Shown: positions 26,461 to 34,085, counted from the first letter of the stretch. The stretch: 64,000 nt of DNA from Euborellia annulipes (GCA_023213315.1 JAKCPI010005660.1:124001-188000); one strand, 5' to 3'. The notes: a model not told the origin generated them from the letters alone. Numbers and translations: made by a program.

Positions 26461-26753
26461 CATTCTAAATTATAAAATTATTTTTCGAAGATTTCGCAGA
26501 GTGAAAATGTAATTTTTCATTTAGTTGTGAGAAAGTTAATCAAATTATAAAATAAATTATTAAAAAGTTAAACGCCCATCATGTAATATAACAGTAAAAT
26601 ATAAAATTGAAGTCTTATGTATTAGGATTATAAAAAGTGAGTGTAAGAAACCGGCATGTAAGAAGTAAAAATTAGGTGAATGGAATACCTACCGAAGAAT
26701 GCAACGAGAAAGAAGAGGAGGATGATTGAATTGCTTCTGGTGAGGCTATGCAT
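3055..26753 (-). CDS. MTTP: Microsomal triglyceride transfer protein large subunit, complete, 15 coding exons
   Basis: ER-lumen lipid transfer protein that loads triglyceride and phospholipid onto apoB-like lipoproteins and vitellogenin relatives, as a heterodimer with protein disulfide isomerase. Exons: 26693-26753, 21962-21985, 17734-17924, 14857-15060, 13268-13417, 11631-11796, 10104-10249, 7324-7484, 7048-7208, 6842-6957, 5943-6593, 5226-5438, 3764-3918, 3500-3667, 3055-3199. All phases agree: 2712 nt, 903 residues (human 894). Residues 1-24 form a signal peptide. The lipovitellin-type N-terminal barrel follows to about 270, with the cysteine pair GKC...DEC in exon 5. The helical domain spans about 290-620 (CKGDCPT in exon 7) and the C-terminal lipid-binding sheets run to the end (EMCNLIF). 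No KDEL-like signal, as expected if PDI retains it. Intron 1 plus intron 2 span 8.8 kb. Confidence 0.95.
3259..3476. mobile_element. MITE with GGGTCGTTCACATATTACGT ends, copy 1
   Basis: Terminal inverted repeats GGGTCGTTCACATATTACGT and ACGTAATATGTGGACGACCC bracket about 180 bp without coding capacity. A second copy lies at 46812-47148. It sits in the last MTTP intron, between exons 14 and 15. The flanking duplication is unclear, so I do not assign a superfamily. Confidence 0.75.
4505..5080 (+). pseudogene. Jockey/LINE-like RNase H fragment, decayed
   Basis: In MTTP intron 12 the plus strand encodes pieces of the RNase H domain of a non-LTR retrotransposon across several frames. These are IFIDSRAVNEVVERG with SKL downstream, then LFLLKGHESNKGNEMADLPA (family pattern GHxGxxGNExAD), then RLITGHCS and NRHVKILGIKESSLGRDCE (the LITGH...NRH C-terminal tail). 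Stops and at least two frameshifts separate the blocks, so it is a dead fragment. Reverse transcriptase and endonuclease parts are not visible. Confidence 0.6.
5764..5800. mobile_element. TTAA-element terminus, solo end
   Basis: TTAAGGTGCTTCAGGAGG matches the left end of the elements at 10695-10972 and 45944-46542. No matching right end is visible before the next MTTP exon, so this looks truncated. Confidence 0.4.
7540..8050 (+). repeat. Interspersed repeat unit R1, copy in MTTP intron 7
   Basis: Begins GAATCGAAATTAACATGCAA and passes through recognisable blocks (TACATTTTAAAGAGGATCTA, CTGAAAAAGTACTTCAG, GACAGACCAATTTGCGGG). It ends in an AGAGAAAGTA-rich tail next to a short AT microsatellite. 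Other copies lie at about 20341-20722, 31386-31482, 34936-35225 (-), 43885-44935, 55395-55560 (-), 60027-60240 and 63385-63660. No coding capacity is conserved between copies. Confidence 0.7.
9028..9925. repeat. Long imperfect inverted repeat (fold-back element)
   Basis: Left blocks (CTCGTTTTCTATGATAAATG, TTTACCTTTCTCTTTATTAA, ACTAGAATATTAAATAAA) reappear as reverse complements between about 9690 and 9925. The left arm carries roughly 130 bp absent from the right. The centre holds two diverged direct copies of a CCATCATTA(A/T)CCGA(A/T)GGTCT motif (9514-9532, 9627-9645). It lies in an MTTP intron. Confidence 0.65.
10489..10692. repeat. Fold-back element adjoining a TTAA element
   Basis: GCCAAAGTTAAGTTCC and ATGTGATTATTTCATTG at the left are mirrored by AATAATCACATGT and GAACTTTGGC at the right. 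The ATGTGATTATTTCATTG core also occurs in the Tc1-like MITE at 57647-57836, so the two are related. Confidence 0.55.
10695..10972. mobile_element. TTAA-flanked MITE (piggyBac-type target), copy 1
   Basis: Bounded by TTAA on both sides. Ends read TTAAGGCACTTGAGGAGGCA and GTGCCCTCCTGAAGCCCCTT(AA), an imperfect inverted repeat. The interior block CATGTTTTTGCCGATAAGAT is shared with 50218-50470 and, reversed, with 45944-46542. TTAA target choice is characteristic of piggyBac; no transposase is present. Confidence 0.7.
12276..13122. repeat. Long inverted repeat with about 245-bp arms
   Basis: Left arm about 12276-12525 and right arm about 12879-13122 are near-complementary over AAATACGGTCGTATTTCCTA, ATTTGAAAACACCTTTGGAA and AAACTATTTTTGATACGGTT. 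The loop includes a GAGGATGGCCTTAACCAAGACCG sub-motif resembling a segment at 57900-57950. No protein is conserved in both arms. Confidence 0.75.
13618..13979. repeat. Fold-back element with GTTTCGGCCGA / TCGGCCGAAAC core
   Basis: A roughly 360-bp palindrome in an MTTP intron. Outer ends are AAGAGATAAAGGCAGCCAAA and TTTGGCTGCCTTTATC. Inner arms read GTCGATGTTTCGGCCGATTC and GAATCGGCCGAAACGTCGA. The unpaired centre contains a short CTCGAGCATCACTGAGTGATG segment. No coding potential. Confidence 0.75.
14423..14540. repeat. Near-perfect hairpin
   Basis: About 50-bp arms (TAGGAGAATTTTTAATTATA ... GACCACATTTTTGTATTAAA and its reverse complement) are separated by a loop of about 12 bp. Related single-arm sequence occurs near 41800-41845 and 59960-59998. 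Confidence 0.85.
15807..16613. mobile_element. pogo/Tigger-like MITE
   Basis: Ends CAGTCGACTCTTGATAATTA and AATTATCGAGAGTAGACTG are inverted repeats flanked by TA on both sides, as in Tc1/mariner-pogo elements. The interior has many A/T-rich sub-terminal repeats (TCGAATTAT). It contains a nested hAT-like MITE at 16006-16275. No transposase frame is left. Confidence 0.75.
16006..16275. mobile_element. hAT-like MITE nested in the pogo-like element
   Basis: Ends CAGTGGCGTCATTT and AAATGACGCCACTG form perfect 14-bp inverted repeats. The 8-bp target duplication ACAGGTAA is perfect (15998-16005 and 16276-16283). The right half is shared with a partial copy at 28325-28487. Confidence 0.92.
17734..17988 (-). 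other. MTTP exon 3 with possible alternative 5' start
   Basis: The frame of MTTP exon 3 stays open upstream through its acceptor to an ATG at 17988. This gives MPHIMYAECYLLHFACNGWY joined to SASGGAV. The extra residues are moderately hydrophobic, so a transcript starting in intron 2 could encode an alternative N-terminus. Splicing to exon 1/2 is equally consistent with the sequence. Confidence 0.4.
20341..20722 (+). repeat. Interspersed repeat unit R1, copy
   Basis: Contains the block GGTCGCACCATATTTTTTGT followed by TAGTTTCCCAAAGCACCTTA. It then has the GAATCGAAATTAACATGCAA ... TAGGGATTTAACAATGGCTC core, an intact TTAA site used by an insertion in another copy (44206-44558). A short neighbouring sequence (TTTTTAAGATTTCGCGAGAA) is duplicated on both sides. 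Confidence 0.65.
21125..21270. mobile_element. Fold-back MITE with GGCC(C/G)GATTTCTTCA-type ends
   Basis: TAGGCCCGATTTCTTCATCC ATGG at the left is mirrored by CCATGGTTGAAGAAACCGGCC at the right over about 145 bp. It lies in an MTTP intron. Confidence 0.65.
21485..21709. mobile_element. hAT-like MITE
   Basis: Ends CTGCGGTTCTCAAACTTTTG and TTTGAGAAACGCTG resemble the CAGTGGTTCTCAAAC termini of hAT elements. Flanks TATTAAAC and TTTTAAAA match at six of eight positions, so an old insertion is likely. Confidence 0.6.
21962..21985 (-). CDS. MTTP: MTTP micro-exon 2 (24 nt)
   Basis: The minus strand reads an acceptor TTTCTCTTTTTAG, 24 nt, then a donor CAG|GTAAGAA. Joined in phase between exon 1 and exon 3 it gives ...VAFFGAYCQMAPASGGAV..., which completes the hydrophobic signal peptide with a plausible cleavage site. 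Skipping it keeps the frame, so it could be alternatively spliced. Confidence 0.75.
22579..22788 (-). CDS. Unassigned coding-like terminal exon
   Basis: A 69-codon open frame preceded by a strong acceptor (CTCTCTCTTCAG at 22789-22800), ending in TGA, with ATTAAA about 25 nt beyond. The peptide is complex and non-repetitive (SEQTVVATLRCNFLGNN..., ...LDGFEFELPLTKDYKLNYF). I do not recognise it. It lies in MTTP intron 1, on the same strand, but the phase left by MTTP exon 1 would stop quickly in it, so it is not an MTTP exon in this frame. It may be the last exon of another gene or a transposon remnant. Confidence 0.35.
   Translation of the reverse strand, partial: SLVSEQTVVATLRCNFLGNNTEMGSRFLPQDEAYQIELDNFLPLDGFEFELPLTKDYKLNYFIPSANIF
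23190..23335. repeat. Back-to-back tRNA-like sequences (SINE-like)
   Basis: On the plus strand CCTGGGTTCGATTTCCGAGG (near 23303) has a B-box-like core, followed by GCACCA. On the minus strand CCTGGGTTTGATTCCCAGG (near 23208-23226) has another. The two modules point away from each other with AGCTTTTAGG/CTAAGTCAGG between. Neither folds into an obvious intact tRNA, so they are best read as tRNA-derived SINE pieces. Confidence 0.5.
24053..24237 (+). CDS. Unassigned coding-like terminal exon, antisense in MTTP intron 1
   Basis: After a good acceptor (TTTTTATTCACTACAG) the plus strand is open for 60 codons to TAA. A polyadenylation-like AATAAA lies at 24297-24302. The peptide begins ELPECLETIKEESFLHISLE and continues ...ALPVYETSPIPLKFPL.... 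Composition is protein-like and unlike the surrounding repeats. I recognise no family and find no upstream partner exon on this strand. It could be the 3' exon of a nested antisense gene or a processed remnant. Confidence 0.38.
24791..25390. repeat. Nested fold-back elements
   Basis: An outer pair (ATTTAAACAATAATAATGCT near 24797 and AGCATTATTATTGTTTAAAT near 25367) encloses two palindromes side by side. One is 24833-25096 with ATTGCAATAGTATTAAGACT ... GGGCTTTAGTCTCAATACTA arms. The other is about 25096-25355 with TATTCAGGCGAAATTTATTA / TAATGAATTTTGCCTGAATA arms and a GTCGACGTTTCGGGATT motif. Successive insertion of fold-backs is the simplest reading. Confidence 0.7.
26423..26460. repeat. (AT)n microsatellite
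   Basis: About 19 AT dinucleotides in a row within MTTP intron 1. Confidence 0.95.
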
Positions 26754-27000
26754 CTCTTGAATAGTTGATGGTTGCTGGCTCAGAGATATTATTCATTCAG
26801 AGATTCGGATGCTGAGAATTCAACTGGTACCGCCAATGTCAGTCAGACTAATGGGAGAAAGAATTGCGTTGTTCAGTGGACTGCTCTAGTGGCTGCTGCT
26901 TGGTCAACCAACCGACCAGCGATTTATGGCTGATGATGCCTGTGCATTGCTGGACTTTGATCTCTTTTAGGACAAAAACCAACTGATATATATCTATTGA
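26754..27000 (-). promoter_or_regulatory. MTTP 5' leader and promoter region with HNF4-type motif
   Basis: Less AT-rich than its surroundings. On the minus strand CAAAGTCCA lies at 26951-26959, the core of the HNF4-specific binding motif, and an ATATATATC run sits about 30 nt further upstream. HNF4 control of MTTP is well established in vertebrates; its operation here is inference. A short upstream ATG frame lies near 26942-26945. Confidence 0.4.
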
Positions 27001-27303
27001 TCAATTGTAACATGCCAATTCAATTGACAATTCATGATAATGAATCGAGTTCATATTATATAAAAAGGGGGAATTAAGGGTCTGTGTTTTTATTTGTGAG
27101 CAGAGAACAAACATTTGAGCACACCTGTCGATTCAACCACAGATATTTTATATGGAGATGGGAAATCTCCTATACTTTCAATGGTAATGATTTTCTGGTG
27201 GCGCTGCCATCGCATGAATCATGGAATAATTTTGTCTTTAAAATTTAAAAATATTTTCTTTTAGAAATGAAAATTGATAATAATAGTTTTATTATATTAT
27301 ATC

Positions 27304-27523
27304 CAGGGCCGCAGACAGAGGGGAGCAGGGGGTACTGTATCCCCGGGGCCCGGGCCATCCGAGGGGGCCCAGGCCTTTTGAGCACCAGAAAAAATTATAA
27401 TAAAAATTAATTTTCATAAAATGTTTTCCTAAAGGGGCCCTTTAAGCTCAAATCTTAAAATTATAGGTTGGGGCCCGTATTATTATGTAATCCCGGGGCC
27501 CGTCAAGTCTGTCTGCAGTCCTG
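27304..27523. mobile_element. hAT-like MITE
   Basis: Ends CAGGGCCGCAGACAGA and TCTGTCTGCAGTCCTG are inverted repeats. The 8-bp duplication ATTATATC is perfect (27296-27303, 27524-27531). The interior is gggcccgg-rich and non-coding. Confidence 0.9.
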
Positions 27524-27679
27524 ATTATATCTATATAATGGTAATTTAAATTTTCAATTAGCTACTGCTTGATTCCTATATATTATAAAAATTATAATTA
27601 ATTAACTTTTGTTTTTGGGAAATAACAAGGTTTTGTATTTTATTCTCTCTTTTAAGAAATTGATTATAATAAAAATGAA

Positions 27680-28130
27680 AAAAAGTGCAAGAGTGGAATT
27701 TGAACTCGTACAGTTTGGTACAGTGGCGCAACCAGGATTTGCTCCTGGGGGGGGGGGTTCCGGGGGGGGGGGGGCTGATCTCAAATATTTTTCTGTGAAA
27801 TTTTTTTTTCGCAGAACCGAAGTTTTTTGCCTTGCGGGGAAATTTTCCCAGTCCGTAAAAATATTTTACCTTTTTTTAGAGACGCTAAATTTTTGCCGCC
27901 CCGTGGAACCAAATTTTTCCACATGTGCCGCCCGCGGAACCAAATTTTTTTCCATGCGCCGCCCGCGGAATATTTCCTCTTTTGCGGAACCGAAATGATT
28001 ATACTTTTTTTCTATTTGTAATTTTGATTTTTTTATCTCCTTGGGGGGTTAAAACCCTAAAAACCCCCCTGGTTGCGCCTATGGTTTGGTAAAGTAAGGA
28101 TGGGAAAAAAGATTTATGTTGACCACTTTA
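27680..28130 (-). repeat. tRNA-like element end interrupted by a hAT MITE
   Basis: The piece 27680-27720 (GTGCAAGAG...TTTGAACTCGTA) and the piece 28084-28130 (GTTTGGTAAAGTAAGGATGG) are the two halves of a tRNA-like module also seen at 53600 and 39280. They are split by the element at 27721-28083. Confidence 0.7.
27721..28083. mobile_element. hAT-like MITE
   Basis: Ends CAGTGGCGCAACCAGG and CCTGGTTGCGCCTATG are inverted repeats. The 8-bp duplication GTTTGGTA is perfect (27713-27720, 28084-28091). The interior holds short tandem gccgcccgcggaa units, which create spurious open frames on both strands. Confidence 0.92.
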
Positions 28131-28324
28131 CCAACACCATTTTATTAATATTAGAAAAAATAGACCAAATAAAAAACATTGAATAAGAGACATATTAGAA
28201 CAATTTTAATATTGCACATATGATATATTATTTTTTATGCAGATGAATAATTTATAATTTCAATTTCAAACTGCATAGTTTTCAAATTATTCAAATGGGC
28301 AAATGTACACATTGTGAATGGCTT

Positions 28325-28487
28325 AATGTAATTATTTAATTTAATTAATTGTTCAATTTTGTACAGTTTGTATACTCGTAGATGTATTTTGGAGTATTTT
28401 ATTTAGAATAATATAAAATTTTATAAAAATCAGAGCCCTTGGGGAGGGGGGCAAATGCCTCCCCTGCCCCCCCCCCAAATGACGCCT
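28325..28487. mobile_element. Right half of the 16006-16275 MITE family
   Basis: Shares TTGTACAGTTTGTATACTCG through CAAATGACGCC with 16130-16273. The left end is missing. Followed at 28488-28745 by another G-run-rich fragment that ends TATATACGCCCCTG, a hAT-style terminus without a visible partner. Confidence 0.65.
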
Positions 28488-28796
28488 ATGGGCGCCAAAC
28501 AAATTCGCAAAACAAAAAATAATTTTAATGTCCGGGAAAAAAATTAAAAAAATTTTCGGCGTGACGGAAAAATTTGGTTGCGCAAAAAAAATAAAAATTT
28601 TCTACAGAAAGGGGGAAAAATTCGCAAAAATTAGCCTCCCTAAAAAAAGGTGAAATGATTTCAACAGCAGGGCAAAAAATTTTCCGCATGTAAGAAAATT
28701 TTTGAGTTCGGGCCCCCCCAAAATAATTTCTATATACGCCCCTGTATAATGTTATGGTTTTCGAATGCGGGGGGGGGGGGAGTATGACATTCATTG

Positions 28797-28912
28797 GCCG
28801 AAAATGGATTGTTTTAGTTAGAATATTTTATATTTTAATTTATTTATCAAGCCCTAAATGTGTTTATTTAATTAAAAAACAATAAATTAAAAAATATTGG
28901 CGGGAGTTGACT
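28797..28912 (+). repeat. Direct repeat of a giant-arm segment
   Basis: GGATTGTTTTAGTTAGAATA through AATATTGGCGGGAGTTGAC repeats, with small changes, a segment inside the left arm at about 29792-29910. It lies just outside the giant inverted repeat, marking a probable junction. Confidence 0.7.
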
Positions 28913-28939
28913 GTGAGTATCCTTTTAGCGCCTTTTAGC

Positions 28940-30563
28940 GCCCCCCCCTCCCCCATTCGAAAACCATATAATATTATATGTAAAATATACAAAATTATTA
29001 TATTACACTGGCACTAAATTTAAAATATATTTTCCAGAAATCAATTATAATAAAAATAAAAATTATCCAGCAATTTTTTGTTGTGCGGACTATTTGGCGC
29101 CTCTTTGTGAGTAGCACCCGGGGCATGATGACCCCTTGCCCCCTCCCCTCTCGCTACGCCCCTAGCTACTATCTATCTATTAAACACAACACAAGGCATG
29201 TGATACATCGTTTCTGAATAAATTTTCACGTAGAATAAGAATTTGCATACGAAATTTTAATATCTCTAATAGTTTTCGATTAATTGATACAAATTCTAAA
29301 AATATAAGATTTTTAATTTAACCACTTCTTAAACATATGATACGGGGAAAATATGGGGGATTTGATGAGGATTAAGAATCTACTTTTGTTATTTTTGTAT
29401 CTCAATTATTTTTCGAGTTATACTCAAAAAACGATACAAAATTTGGGAAGGCTTAATATCATTAAACATAAAAGGTAGAAGATATTTAAGATATTGTATA
29501 AATTTTGTATTTAATGCAGATAACGAATCAATAAACACCAATTTTATATCTTTTTTAGTTTTTAGGAAATTTACGAAAATTTAAGCGAACATAGATGTGA
29601 CTCTCTCTTATTAAATAGAGCAAACTAGTAATTGACATAAATGTGTAAGATACAGGATTTAGTGCTGATTTTAATGCACTATTCACTATTTCTATATATT
29701 GAATAGTTTTTTTATTATTTTGAAAAGAAAAAAAATTCATCTGTCAAAATTAATTAAAATCGATTTTTCATTATTTTTAGGACATTTCTTGGCCAAAAAT
29801 GGATTGTTTTAGTTATAATATTTTATATTTTAATTTATTCAATCGATATCAAGCCCTAAATGTGTTTATTTAATTAAAAAACAATAAATTAGAAAATATT
29901 GGCGGGAATTGACATTCGAAGTCGTGAGTGTCATCAATAAACCCTCATTTTATGTGGGCGTAGCTAAATAGAAAAATTCCTATGGCTTTATAATTAATTC
30001 AAGAGACCAGTTTTGCATTTTGCCTCAAATCCGTGAATAAATAAGAGAGATATAGCGATTTTTTGAAAAGCGATCTCCCGCGAGACGAAAGGCTTAGACA
30101 AGAGTCACGCAAGTCTCCCTGGCTTGTCGCCGGGCGCCGATCGAATTGGAAAAAAAATTTGATGCTCTTCCATTAGTTGAAATAATTGTCAAATTGATTG
30201 ATTTCATCTCTTTATACTCAAATTTTATAAAATTTAATTCTAAAAATGGCTATAAAATCTTATAATGTTGCTAAATTAAGGGATCTTAGAAAAAAAAAGT
30301 CTGCTGGGCTTGTCACACCAGATTTTGTATAGGGGCATGTTATGGGTTGTTTATAAACAACGAGCTACTAAAATAAAATTAACAAGTCTCAAAAATTGAA
30401 AGCTGAATTTTATGTAAAAATAGGACATAAAATTTCATCCAATTCTGATATGATATGAAATGAAATTTTTTAGAGCGCTAATTTAACGAAACCATTGGAG
30501 CTAGAAGGCTAGAAATTTTATATATACGTAGGCAAAAATTCAGTGAATATAGATCAATGATCC
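28940..30563. repeat. Giant inverted repeat, left arm
   Basis: Reverse complement of 32205-34085 apart from two insertions in the right arm and small differences. It carries a 61-63 codon frame (29555-29740 here on the minus strand; FFSFQNNKKTIQYIEIVNSA...) and G-run-rich MITE remnants present in both arms. I recognise no domain in the frame. Confidence 0.9.
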
Positions 30564-31139
30564 TTTTTACTCTCATCTGATTGGCTAATCGGATGGTGAG
30601 ATATAATGAAAAAATAAATGTTTAAATATTGAATTTTAGCTTCATCTAAGTAATCTTTAGAAAATTCTAAACTCATTACAAAAAATCCGATGCAAATTGA
30701 AGAAGCGGTTTGCGAGTTAGAGACATTGGAAGATTCAAAGTTTTATTTCCTTTCTATTATTTATTTTCAACCTCTTAATTCGAACAAAGGAGGGGCGGAG
30801 TCTGCCTCCCCCTCCCCTCCTCTCTGTTTGTTGCTCTTGACCAAGGCGCTTTCCCCTCTTTTCTAAGAATAGAAAATAATAAATTAAAATTATATTTTCG
30901 GACAGATTAAAAAGAATTTTAAAGACTCGTAGAAAAAAAAAAATTGTTATGATGGTCACACAAATTTCTCTCAACTTTGGCTGTGCTTGTCACACCAGAT
31001 TTTTTTGATTTTTTTTTAAACACTCACACTTTTTTCTCATTCACACTCACATTCACACACACATTCACAGTCTTTTCGGCAACTTAGGCCATTCAAGACT
31101 TTAAACGATATCCGTTATTGATAATATACACATATTAGG

Positions 31140-31275
31140 GGTCCAGGCATTCTTATTTAAGCCATTTGGTATCCAAGTGGCTTAAATAAAATCATCGGAC
31201 TGCCTGGGGTCCGAACCCGAGACGTTTGGTATACGAGGTTAGCACGCTAACCTCTACGCCAAGCCCCGAGGGCCT
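31140..31275 (-). repeat. tRNA-derived SINE head
   Basis: On the minus strand GGCTTGGCGTAGAGGTTAGC carries an A-box-like TGGCGTAGAGG, and CTCGGGTTCGGACCCCAGG a B-box-like core, at tRNA-like spacing. A downstream tail repeats AAGCCACTTGG / CCATTTGG. The acceptor stem does not pair, so it is not a tRNA gene. Confidence 0.6.
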
Positions 31276-31501
31276 ATATATAGTTATACAGTATAGTTGT
31301 GCAGTATATTGAAATATACAATGAATGAAAAGGATAAGGAAAAAGACACAATCCCCTTATTTAAGCAATTTGGTTCCCCTATCTTTCCTATGAAGTACAA
31401 AAGTAAAGTGGGCTTCAAACAATTCTGAGAGCAAAATGAGAATATACATTTTAAAGAGCATGCAAAAAATAATTGATTTATGAAATAAGAATCTAAAGTG
31501 T

Positions 31502-32095
31502 CAGTGGCGTACCGAGGGGGGCGGGGGGGGCGGTCCGCCCCAGGCCCCGAGCCGGCATAGGCCCCCATATATTTATAAAAAAAAAATTTAATGAAAATTT
31601 CCCTTTGAGAGGCCCCGGGGCCCTCAGAACTCAAATAAAATGGGATAATTTAGATAAAAAAAAAAAATTTAATGAAAATTTTTCTTTGAGAGGCCCCGGG
31701 GCCCTCAGGGCTCAAGTAAAATGGGATAATTTAGATTAAAAAAAAAAAACAAAATTTAATGAAAATTTCTCTTTGAGAGGCCCCGGGGCCCTCAGAACTC
31801 AAATAAAATGGGATAATTTAGATAAAAAAAAAAAAACAAAATTTAATGAAAATTACTCTTTGATGGGGGGGCCCTCAGGGCTCAAGTAAAAACAAAATTT
31901 AATGAAAATTTATCTTTGAGAGGCCCCGGGGCCCTTGGGGTTCAGGGATATACGGTATTTTTAAAATATTTTTGTGTATGGAGGAGAGGGATATTTAAAG
32001 ATGACCACCCCCCCCACAAAAAAAAAAAAAAATTCAATATAAGGCCATCTCTTCTAGTGCCGCCCCAGGCATCCAACTGCCTCGGTACGCCTCTG
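31502..32095. mobile_element. hAT-like MITE with internal tandem repeats
   Basis: Ends CAGTGGCGTACCGAGG and CCTCGGTACGCCTCTG are inverted repeats. Target duplications TAAAGTGT and TAAAGTAT match at 7 of 8. The interior holds about five tandem units of roughly 80-90 bp (AATTTAATGAAAATTTCTCT ... GAGAGGCCCCGGGGCCCTCA). Confidence 0.88.
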
Positions 32096-32289
32096 TAAAG
32101 TATTTTAAACTTTCAAATTATAATTTCATCATAATTATACCTCTTAAAACAGTGGAGTAAAAATAAAAAATAAAAATAAAAAAAAGACAGTGGAGATATT
32201 CAAGTCAAAAGGAGATCATTGATCTCTGAATGTGTGCCTACGAGTATATAAAATTTCTAGCCTTCTAGCTCCAATGGTTTCGTTAAATT

Positions 32290-32500
32290 GGAACAAGCTC
32301 CCTGCGTCTATCTTCCCCAAAACCTACAATCTTCAGACTTTCAAGTCTAACCTCAACAGGCATCTTCTCAGTTCCCGCAGTTGAGTTTCCCCTTTATGCT
32401 TCTCCTTTTGTTTTTATTTTCTTCCTGGCTGCATGTGACTATTGGTCATTATAGGTCTTCGGACCTTATGCACCCATTCCAAAAAAAAAAAAAAAAAAAA
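32290..32500 (+). mobile_element. Non-LTR retrotransposon, 5'-truncated 3' end with poly(A)
   Basis: From 32289 the frame WNKLPASIFPKTYNLQTFKS...HLLSSRS* matches the C-terminal tail typical of LINE ORF2 proteins (WN.LP...TFK..L..). A 3' UTR and a 20-A tail end at 32500. The left giant arm preserves the empty site (GTTAAATTAGCGCTCT), and AAATT flanks both sides as a short duplication. A second copy is at 53364-53562. Confidence 0.85.
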
Positions 32501-32513
32501 TTAGCGCTCTAAA

Positions 32514-32557
32514 GGTGTAGACCGCTCAACGAATGTGCTCGGGGACTTACTCTAAAA
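32514..32557. mobile_element. Short insertion with CTCTAAA duplication
   Basis: GGTGTAGACCGCTCAACGAA ... CTTACTCTAAA is absent from the other giant arm. It is flanked by CTCTAAA on both sides and followed by an A-run. It looks like a small retroposed RNA fragment or SINE piece. Confidence 0.5.
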
Positions 32558-34085
32558 AAAAAAAAAAAGATTTCATTTCATATCATATCAGAATTGGATG
32601 AAATTTTATGTCCTCTTGTGACAATATTCTAGTCCTTGTTGTTTTTATCAATTCAGCTTTCAATTTTTGAGGCTTGTTAATTTTATTTTACCAAATCGTT
32701 GTTTATACACTACCCACAACATGTATAAAAAAATTTCTAAGATCCCTTAATTTAGCAACATTATAAGATTTTATAGCCATTTTTAGAATTAAATTTTATA
32801 AAATTTGAGTATAAAGAGATGAAATCAATCAATTTGACAATTATTTCAACTAATGGAAGAGCATCAAATTTTTTTTCCAATTCGATCGGCGCCCGGCGAC
32901 AAGCCAGGGAGACTTGCGTGACTCTTGTCTAAGCCTTTCGTCTCGCGGGAGATCGCTTTTCAAAAAATCGCTAAATCTCTCTTATTTATTCACGGATTTG
33001 AGGCAAAATGCAAAACTGGTCTCTTGAATTAATTATAAAGCCATAGGAATTTTTCTATTTAGCTACGCCCACATAAAATGAGGGTTTATTGATGACACTC
33101 ACGACTTCGAATGTCAATTCCCGCCAATATTTTCTAATTTATTGTTTTTTAATTAAATAAACACATTTAGGGCTTGATATCGATTGAATAAATTAAAATA
33201 TAAAATATTATAACTAAAACAATCCATTTTTGGCCAAGAAATGTCCTAAAAATAATGAAAAATCGATTTTAATTAATTTTGACAGATGAATTTTTTTCTT
33301 TTCAAAATAATAAAAAAACTATTCAATATATAGAAATAGTGAATAGTGCATTAAAATCAGCACTAAATCCTGTATCTTACACATTTATGTCAATTACTAG
33401 TTTGCTCTATTTAATAAGAGAGAGTCACATCTATGTTCGCTTAAATTTTCGTAAATTTCCTAAAAACTAAAAAAGATATAAAATTGGTGTTTATTGATTC
33501 GTTATCTGCATTAAATACAAAATTTATACGATATCTTAAATATCTTCTACCTTTTATGTTTAATGATATTAAGCCTTCCCAAATTTTGTATCGTTTTTTG
33601 AGTATAACTCGAAAAATAATTGAGATACAAAAATAACAAAAGTAGATTCTTAATCCTCATCAAATCCCCCATATTTTCCCCGTATCATATGTTTAAGAAG
33701 TGGTTAAATTAAAAATCTTATATTTTTAGAATTTGTATCAATTAATCGAAAACTATTAGAGATATTAAAATTTCGTATGCAAATTCTTATTCTACGTGAA
33801 AATTTATTCAGAAACGATGTATCACATGCCTTGTGTTGTGTTTAATAGATAGATAGTAGCTAGGGGCGTAGCGAGAGGGGAGGGGGCAAGGGGCCATCAT
33901 GCCCCGGGTGCTACTCACAAAGAGGCGCCAAATAGTCCGCACAACAAAAAATTGCTGGATAATTTTTATTTTTATTATAATTGATTTCTGGAAAATATAT
34001 TTTAAATTTAGTGCCAGTGTAATATAATAATTTTGTATATTTTACTATAATATTATATGGTTTTCGAATGGGGTGGGGGGAGGGG

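Larger units (their letters stand above)
30564..32204. other. Spacer of the giant inverted repeat
   Basis: Unique spacer of about 1.64 kb. It contains a tRNA-derived SINE-like sequence (31140-31275), a partial R1 repeat (31386-31482) and a hAT-like MITE (31502-32095). A CTTGTCACACCAGATTTTTT motif seen elsewhere in the window also occurs. No gene is visible. Confidence 0.7.
32205..34085. repeat. Giant inverted repeat, right arm
   Basis: Reverse complement of 28940-30563. Two insertions (32290-32500 and about 32514-32557) are missing from the left arm. The arm frame is here at 33279-33470 (+), 63 codons, almost identical to the left-arm copy. Confidence 0.9.

Noticed and set aside
27602..28021. 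Overlapping open frames on both strands around 27602-28021
   Set aside because: They translate the G-run and tandem gccgcccgcgg units of a hAT-like MITE with clear ends and target duplication.
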